Shown here: in pieces, positions 58,419-64,000 of the stretch
Layout of the letters: each line of letters begins with the position of its first letter
How positions within the stretch are numbered: position 1 is the stretch's first letter
Assembly: GCA_000697665.1 (NCBI GenBank)
Contig: KL197715.1
Location: 1,002,923-1,066,922, forward strand
Direction of reading: 5' to 3'
Source of the DNA: Jaapia argillacea MUCL 33604
Lineage: Eukaryota > Basidiomycota > Agaricomycetes > Jaapiales > Jaapiaceae
Length of the DNA stretch: 64,000 bases
Translations under genes and position numbers: made by a program
Notes under the pieces: model-generated
Seen by the model: the letters and a program-made list of their open reading frames with translations, nothing else
What the model was told of the DNA's origin: nothing
Databases searched by the model: none

Positions 58419-59389
58419 ATGTCCACTGCACCCTCCGCCTACGTCGTCGGCTCTGCCCTTCTAACCTTCCCGAAAGGATTTACCAAACAGAACCAAGTCA
58501 GTTCTCCGCCCACCTTCCTTCTCATCGTTCGCTAAAACCTCACCTTGATCATGATCGACATAGGATGCTGTGATAAACACGATACTCCTTGCAGACCTCG
58601 CTTCGAACAAAAGGTTTGGCACAGAAAGCTCTCAGCGGTATGCTTTCTTTCTCGATGTCGCCGAGACCGTTGGGTTGAAGAAAGAGTCCTTGAATCCGTT
58701 CGTCCAATCCTTCACTTCTTCATTCCCACCCCCCATTCATTTCATTTTGTCACCGACGATCCTTCAGACATCAATCCATCCCAAACGAAGGATCCACCGC
58801 CGTGAACGAACTAGTCATTACCACCTTGCAACAAGCTCTCCCCGACTCAGAGCTCAGCTCTATCAAGGATACCATTCAGGCCCTTGAAAGTGGGAATAAC
58901 TTCCCGGCGAAATTATTCGACGAGCAAGCTACAGGAACTAGTTCTGGCAAACAAGCTATTTTTGGTATTGGGTCATGCCGGTTAGTGATACCTGGGTTTC
59001 TCAAACAATTTCACTTACTTGCGAGTTATGGTTGTTTGTAGGATGGACGGTTCCAACCCCTCCTGCACGTTCAACTATTTCGACTTTACCTTCTCAGGAC
59101 CAACTACCTCCTCTCAAGGTGTCCTCTTCCGAGCAATAAATCAATCTGATGCGGTTTCAGGTTAGTTCTTGGAGCGTTGAGCAACCCCACAATGTATTGA
59201 TCATCTATCTTTCTGCCGCTCCTCGTGATCTGTGCAGGAGGCCAGATAAAGATGAAACTCGACACGAATCTCTTCGCCGAGACTCGGGACGCGTTAACCA
59301 AGAAAATATCGAGCAGCAGGAATTCATATATCAAGGAGATCACGTTGTGGTGCGTTCACACCTTTGATGTTGATAGTTCTCCAACGTGA
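58419..59389 (+). CDS. Gene X: hypothetical protein, paralogue of X' (231 aa)
   Basis: Five exons (58419-58496, 58564-58697, 58768-58980, 59042-59160, 59238-59389) sum to 232 codons. The product starts MSTAPSAYVVGSALLTFPKG, then DAVINTILLADLASNKRFG with a ETVGLKKESLNP segment, LVITTLQQALPDSELSSIKD, GKQAIFGIGSCRMDGSNPSC, FNYFDFTFSG, and GGQIKMKLDTNLFAETRDAL. No signal peptide or membrane span. It is a soluble alpha/beta-looking protein. I recall similar conserved hypotheticals in fungi but cannot name the family. A CCTATAAAACC box at about 58340 lies about 75 bp upstream. The stop codon of X' (TGG TGA) is TGG TGC here, adding nine residues to the end. Confidence 0.7.
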
Positions 59390-59868
59390 TATGCTCACGA
59401 ACTTTATGTAGAGGTCTGACAGGCAGGCGCCGAACATCAGGTTGTAATTGTGGAACCCATGTCGTTGTAACCTCTTGGATTATGGTTTTTGTAACAATCG
59501 TGGGCTCAGTCAGATCAATCAAGACGCGTGCCCAAGTACCTTTTCTGCTTTGTGGCCCAGCGCTTCCTGCAACGGGTGAAGGCAGACTTGACGCTTGCCA
59601 CCGCCACGACGAGGAACGAAAATAAGTCAGCGTTCGCTGAGATCGTCGGCAGCATCCCGAGTCAGGGTATGCTCAAGAAAAAAATGTACCGCAAAGGAAT
59701 ACATCGCCCGCAAATATCACGACTCCAATAATACAGAGTTCGGGTAGCACAACCAGCGCAGGTGCGGAAAACTAGAACCTTCTCCTAAGTAGCACCCCAG
59801 TCGATAGTCAATCTCCAGCAAATTTAACTACTGCGTGTGACACGCCCTAATAGTCTACCAACTGCAGG
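59390..59868. other. Shared downstream flank of gene X
   Basis: 59440-59530 is homologous (inverted) to 61130-61215 downstream of X', marked by GTGGGCTCAG(T/C)CAGATC and ACCC(A/G)TGTCGT. It is part of the duplicated unit. No gene. Confidence 0.6.
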
Positions 59869-61010
59869 CTAATCCTTAAGCTCATCCCTCCACCCACCAT
59901 ATCTCCAACCCTCATCTCTGGAATCCTGAACAAGAAAATCATACCACATCCCCACAATCGGAACAGTAGCCGCGTGCCACAAACTATGCGCATCGATAAT
60001 TCTCCACCAAGGTGCGAAATCAAACAACTCCAACGTCGTAGCCAATGTCGTAAGTACAACGAACCACGCTGCTTTACTAGCAAAAGTCGGTCGGTAGGAT
60101 ATTGGTGCGTGAGGGTAACGTTTGAGTGCAAAGAGGGAAGTGATTGAAGCGGGGAGGGAGAAGATGAGCCAGAGGAAGTTGTGCGAGAGGCCTAGGACGA
60201 GGTTGAATGTGATGTTGTACGCGTAGTCGAAACGCGGGAGGGAGGTTAGGTAGGTGATGTGTGCGACAATGATGAGCGTGCAGAGGGTGGACCATAGGCG
60301 ATATAAGTTCTTCTTCCAATGGGATGAAGGTTGACGAGAAGAGAGGGTTAGGGATGAGGGAGGTGGCGGGTAGATGTGTGTGAATCGGACGACGGTGGAG
60401 TATAGGCCATACATGATTGCGACTGCTGCTGAGAAATAATCCATTTTCTCTGTCCACGGGAGATCTAAATGGTTCAACACTAGTCAGTTTTCTCTCTTCG
60501 TGCCCTTTTGACAATGACAACACCAAACTGCAAACACTCGCCTCGCGTATGAAACACCGCACTCCAAATCCAAGCGTTCACATTCACCCATCCCCACCAT
60601 AAATAAACCGTCTTCAAAGGATGATCTTCTGGCACACTTCTCCTAACAGCTCTAATCCCGCGTAGGTGCATATAGAGATTCGCAAGAGAAAACACGACCG
60701 ACGCCGGCTCCTGCGCTCCTCCAAGTCTCCAAAACGGCCATTTCCCATAATATTGTTGTACTTCTTCCCCATTCCTCGAAGACAGAGCACGAGAAGTGAT
60801 TTCGTGCATACAGGTGTATTTACAGTCGTCTGTACACGTCCATCGTGTTAAGCGGAGTGCGAGTGAGGGGGACCAGGTTGAGGAAAGAGATTTGCAGGTG
60901 CGGTAGTCGCATTTTAGGAGACAGGATTGGAAGGCGGGGGATCTGTCACCCGAGGAGGCAGAGACGAGGAGAAGGCAGAGGCTGAGCAGGAGGATGAGGA
61001 CCAGCTTCAT
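59869..61010 (-). CDS. PER1: Per1-like GPI-remodelling protein (PGAP3 family), intact, GC-AG intron
   Basis: An ER/Golgi membrane protein required for lipid remodelling of GPI anchors. Start ATG 61010. The signal peptide KLVLILLLSLCLLLVSASSG precedes the family opening GDRSPAFQSCLLKC. Then come LRLTRWTCTDDCKYTCMHEIT, YYGKWPFWRLGGAQEPASVV, and VYLWWGWVNVNAWIWSAVFHT at the exon end. Exon 2 (59869-60464) has DLPWTEKMDYFSAAVAIMYG and the C-terminal membrane helices ending WHAATVPIVGMWYDFL, with conserved His and Asp positions. Exons 60542-61010 and 59869-60464 sum to 355 codons only if the donor is GCGAGT (GC-AG intron), giving HTR|DLPW in frame. Complete, 354 aa. Confidence 0.92.
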
Positions 61011-61415
61011 TGCGTGTGGTTGCTGGTCAAGCCATGGATCGGCACTCGGTCCGTGGGGTCCGTGAGGCCTTGGGGTTTGTCAGTCGAGGAAAGTCTCAGA
61101 AAGCCCTTGATGAGAAGAAAGAAACCATAGTTGGGCGTCGATCTGGCTGAGCCCACTATCGCCAAAAAAATTCACTCTCCAAGACGTTACTACGACACGG
61201 GTTCTGTATTCCGAACAACATGACGTCCGGCGCGATACTAGCCAACGATTGCCAAGATAATTCATTTCTCAAAGTTACTAGTACAAGTCATCCTGCATTC
61301 CGCATTCAAACTGATGGGTCATCGATCAGGCACAATGACATCTCTGCATAAAATCCGTCAGCCCAATCACCCAGCAGCCTAGAAAAACTAGAGGTATCAA
61401 AGGTATCACCATAAC
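61011..61415. other. Between PER1 and X'
   Basis: The PER1 promoter and X' 3' flank. The part at 61130-61215 pairs with the flank of gene X. Confidence 0.5.
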
Positions 61416-62362
61416 TCACCACAACGTGATCTCCTTGACCAAGTTTCCCGCGTCGGCCCCTTGTAATTTCTCGACTATCGAATCGCGAATCATGTTATAG
61501 ACATTAGCGTTGAGTGTCATCTTCACCTGACCTCCTATCACGACAAGAAGCAAAAAAAAACAGGTGATCAGTTCATACGTCAAGTTGCTCAACGGATCGA
61601 ACACTGACCGAAGCTGGTATCACCTTGACTCAATTCTTGAAAGAGGGCACCGGAGGAAGAAGTTGATCCGGAGAAGGTAAAGTCGAAAGCGTTGAACATG
61701 CACGAGGCGTTGTCATCGTCCATCCTACAAAAATCCATAACTTGGGATTAAACAACGGGAAGAATTTTGAAGGCTGAAACATCTGGTACTAACCGGCACG
61801 GCCCAATACCAAAATTAGCCTGCTTTCCAGAACCTCCATCTGTAGCTTGCCCGTTGAACAATTTCGCTTGGGCGTCATTCCCACTCTGAAGTGCTCGGAT
61901 AGTATCCCTGACAGAGTTGAGCTCGGAATCAGAGAGACTTTGTTGTAAGGTGGTAATGACGAGATCATCCACCGATGTGGATCCTCCGTTTGGGATGGAG
62001 TCGAATCTGGAAGATACGTTGGGGCGGGTGAGAGTCAATATTGGATGAGAGAGTGAAGAGTTGGACGAACCTAATCGACCCTTCATTCATCCAACCGATT
62101 TGTCCGAGGACAGTAAGGAAACTGGCATACCAATCGGAGCGTTGTGTAAGCCTGTTATACCGTCTGTTCGACGCGAGCTCTGAAAAGATGATGGAGTTGT
62201 TCACGTCATCCTGTTCCCAATCAATGAGATTTAGGACGATTTGATATTGAAAGAGATGAAGAAGAGGATAGGGGGGATACTGACTCGGTTCTGTTCGGGG
62301 AAGCCTTCAGGGAAGGTTAGGGTAGCGCAGCCGACGACGTAGGCGGAGAGTGCGGTGGTCAT
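61416..62362 (-). CDS. Gene X': hypothetical protein, paralogue of X (221 aa)
   Basis: Five exons (62285-62362, 62071-62210, 61794-62006, 61609-61724, 61416-61534) sum to 222 codons, with introns at the same places as in X. It reads MTTALSAYVVGCATLTFPEG, DDVNNSIIFSELASNRRYN, a GQIGWMNEGSIRFDSIPNGG joint, LVITTLQQSLSDSELNSVRD, GKQANFGIGPCRMDDDNASC and GGQVKMTLNANVYNMIRDSI, ending KEITLW and TGA. Promoter CCTATAAAACC lies about 65 bp upstream, as for X. Its C-terminal exon differs in length from X. No known catalytic motif; function not recognised. Confidence 0.7.
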
Positions 62363-62689
62363 CTTGGGTTAAAAGGCAGGTTCGTGAGGGAATAGGGGAA
62401 TGTTACAAGAGACTGGACGGTTTTATAGGATTTTGACTTCCAGAGGCAGACGCTTATTACTTGAATGATGATGGCATCTTGAATAGAAGTTGCATGAGGT
62501 GAATTAATAACATAGTCCTATTGACTAAAGATAATTCAGGAATGATGGGGGCGGTTCAGGGTTGACAGGGGTGCTTGGAAGCAGTGGAAGCGTTGGCACG
62601 TTGTTAGGCGGAGGCCCGAGCGCAGGGAAGGGACGTATCGAAGTATTCAGAAGACGCATTGAGGAATAGACTCTGGGCGCATCGAAGAA
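62363..62689. promoter_or_regulatory. Upstream region of X'
   Basis: Contains the TATA box of X' (GGTTTTATAGG on plus, about 62429-62439). No gene. Confidence 0.5.
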
Positions 62690-63500
62690 CTTCGCGACCG
62701 GAGGCGAACAATGTTCCATGTAAAATGGGGTGCCAAAATCGGAAATCAATTGTTGACTTGTAGTCTTGGAGGGCGGAAGATGAACTTTGCGGGTTTGAAT
62801 CCTTACGCAGTGAGGTCGCTGCTTCGTGATTGCACGTTGCAACAATATAGGGTTTTTTCCGATTGGAAAAGGCGGAGAGGTTGGGTATGCCAGCAGAGGG
62901 ATGGAAGGCGGGGGACGTTTGAGGGCTTCATGATTGGAGGCGAACAGTGTTCCACGGCCATCTCAAAGGGGTGCTGAGACCGGAAATCCATGGTTGACTT
63001 GTAGACGTGGCAGGCGCAAGATGAACTTTTGGGGTTCGAAATGCTTACGCCGCGAGGTCGCAGCCTCGTAATCGGAAGTTGCAGCAGGTAGGATTTCCAT
63101 GTATACATGTAGGAACGACAATATAGGACTTGATGTAATTGGAAGAGGCGGAGCGGTTGAGTATGGTAGTAGAGGGATGGAAGATGGGGGGCGTTTTGAG
63201 GGGCTTCACGTTTGGAGGCAAACAGTGTTCCACGGCCATCTATAATGGGGTGCCAAAACCGGAAATCGATGGTTGGTTTGGAGCCTTGGAGAGCAAGATG
63301 AACTTTGCGGGTTAGAATGCTTGCGTCGTGAGGTCACTTCGTAATCGGATGTTGCAGCAGGTAGGCTTACCATGTAGGAACGACAATATAGGACTTGATG
63401 TAATTGGAAGATGCGGAGCGGTGGGGCATCCTGGTAGAGGCATGGAAGATGGGGGCGTTTTGAGGGGCTTCACGATTGGAGGCGAACCATGTTCCCATCA
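62690..63500. repeat. Tandem repeat, four anchors, unit about 236-277 bp
   Basis: Anchors GAGGCGAACAATGTTCC and variants at 62701, 62937, 63214 and 63479 (spacing 236, 277, 265 bp). Each unit then reads ATGGGGTGCCAAAA-CGGAAATC, GATGAACTTTGCGGGTT, GTGAGGTCGC, GGTTGCAGCAGGTAGG and GGACTTGATGTAATTGGAAG, with indels. The later two units are closest. The same family in inverted, more diverged form lies upstream of gene X (57530-58125). No encoded protein. Confidence 0.75.
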
Positions 63501-63639
63501 GTAAATCGGCAAGTCTCTAAAGGTCTGAAACCTCTAATGAGGTATCTGATAGAGGTTTTAGATGCCTCAGGAACCATAGACTAAGTAGATAGGTAGACGG
63601 AAATCATTCACGTCGCAATACATGATTTAGACACTTAGA

Positions 63640-64000
63640 CTAGCGAATACATTCATGGGAGTGGTAGTCACCCCACTTATTGACATAAAATGACTGGAAG
63701 GCGTCGTGAGAGTACGAGAAATGAAAATCGATCGGAAGGAAGGTCTTCTTGTAGGCTGCTATCAGATGTACCGCCCGGATGATGCAGTCAGTGTGAACGA
63801 GTCCAATATCCCGATATCCATCAACCACCTCAGGTTTCACAACCCACATCCCCGTAACTGGATCAGGTTGGTCACCATCCAGCAAGAACCACTCGACAAG
63901 AGTACATGGATACTTGATCTTGTCATGGGTAAAGGAAAGAAATGCCATCACCCGCCCAACGGCCATTCCGCGCATACCCGTGTTCCCATCAGTCGAGGCG
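63640..64000 (-). CDS. C-terminus of a large repeat-type ORF (partial), possibly DNA-transposon linked
   Basis: Runs open from the right edge to a TAG at 63640-63642, so the 5' part lies outside. Reads TDGNTGMRGMAVGRVMAFLS, then DKIKYPCTLVEWFLLDGDQP, TGMWVVKPEVVDGYRDIGLV, HLIAAYKKTFLPIDFHFSYS and FQSFYVNKWGDYHSHECIR. This C-terminal pattern (GMRGMxVGRV, YPCxLVxWF, TGMWVV, FYVNKYxDxHxHE) is common in high-copy Agaricomycete ORFs that I associate with Plavaka/KDZ-like DNA transposons. That link is from memory and unverified. Confidence 0.5.
   Translation of the reverse strand, partial: ASTDGNTGMRGMAVGRVMAFLSFTHDKIKYPCTLVEWFLLDGDQPDPVTGMWVVKPEVVDGYRDIGLVHTDCIIRAVHLIAAYKKTFLPIDFHFSYSHDAFQSFYVNKWGDYHSHECIR

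Noticed and set aside
1-64000. Retroviral or LTR-type elements, Polintons, CRISPR arrays
   Set aside because: No reverse transcriptase, integrase, capsid or long terminal repeats were recognised. CRISPR is not expected in this nuclear genome and no array is present.

Overview
The window is a piece of a filamentous basidiomycete (Agaricomycete-type) nuclear genome. The evidence is dense genes on both strands with many short (about 50-70 nt) GT-AG introns, fungal-only families (FunK1 kinases, RTA1 protein, intradiol dioxygenase) and basidiomycete-style hypothetical membrane proteins. I cannot name the species. One assembly gap of 754 N lies at 46639-47392.

Left part (1-12.5 kb): the 5' end of CDC73 (Paf1 complex) and an inositol polyphosphate multikinase, both on the minus strand. 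Then come a small unknown gene, an unknown membrane-anchored gene, a short-chain dehydrogenase/reductase divergent from a compact intronless cytochrome P450, and an RTA1-like 7-TM protein.

Duplicated flanks around a housekeeping block (12.6-33.7 kb): a FunK1 kinase gene plus its convergent neighbour occurs twice as a ~4 kb inverted duplication (about 12575-16525 and 29735-33715). Both kinase copies are open. The neighbour is intact only in the right arm and is a pseudogene in the left. Between the arms lie an intersectin/Cin1-like endocytic scaffold (EH-WH2-SH3-SH3-DH-PH, 18 exons, 1943 aa by my splicing), the mitochondrial RNA helicase SUV3, a mitoribosomal mS33 gene and a small secreted protein gene.

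Middle (33.7-49 kb): about 4 kb of low-coding sequence with possible decayed gene pieces, a small secreted RlpA/double-psi-barrel protein, an intradiol ring-cleavage dioxygenase (hydroxyquinol/catechol type), an SLC41/MgtE-type Mg2+ transporter, the SAGA subunit ADA3/NGG1, the gap, and a likely RNA polymerase I RPA34-type subunit.

Right part (49.5-64 kb): a third, diverged FunK1 with the same promoter block. It has lost the paralogues' start codon and the DFG-equivalent aspartate, so it looks like a pseudokinase. Then come an unknown polytopic membrane protein and a second rearranged duplication. This holds a broken PER1 copy, a diverged tandem repeat and gene X on the plus strand, facing a full-length PER1 (with a GC-AG intron), the paralogue X' and a clearer tandem repeat on the minus strand. 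The window ends in the C-terminus of a repeat-type ORF that runs off the edge.

Most single-copy genes here are conserved housekeeping genes (transcription, endocytosis, mitochondrial RNA, GPI-anchor remodelling, Mg2+ transport). The accessory signal is segmental duplication with decay, centred on FunK1 and on the PER1/X pair. Exon joints quoted as frame-checked were verified by adding exon lengths by hand. No alignments or database searches were run.
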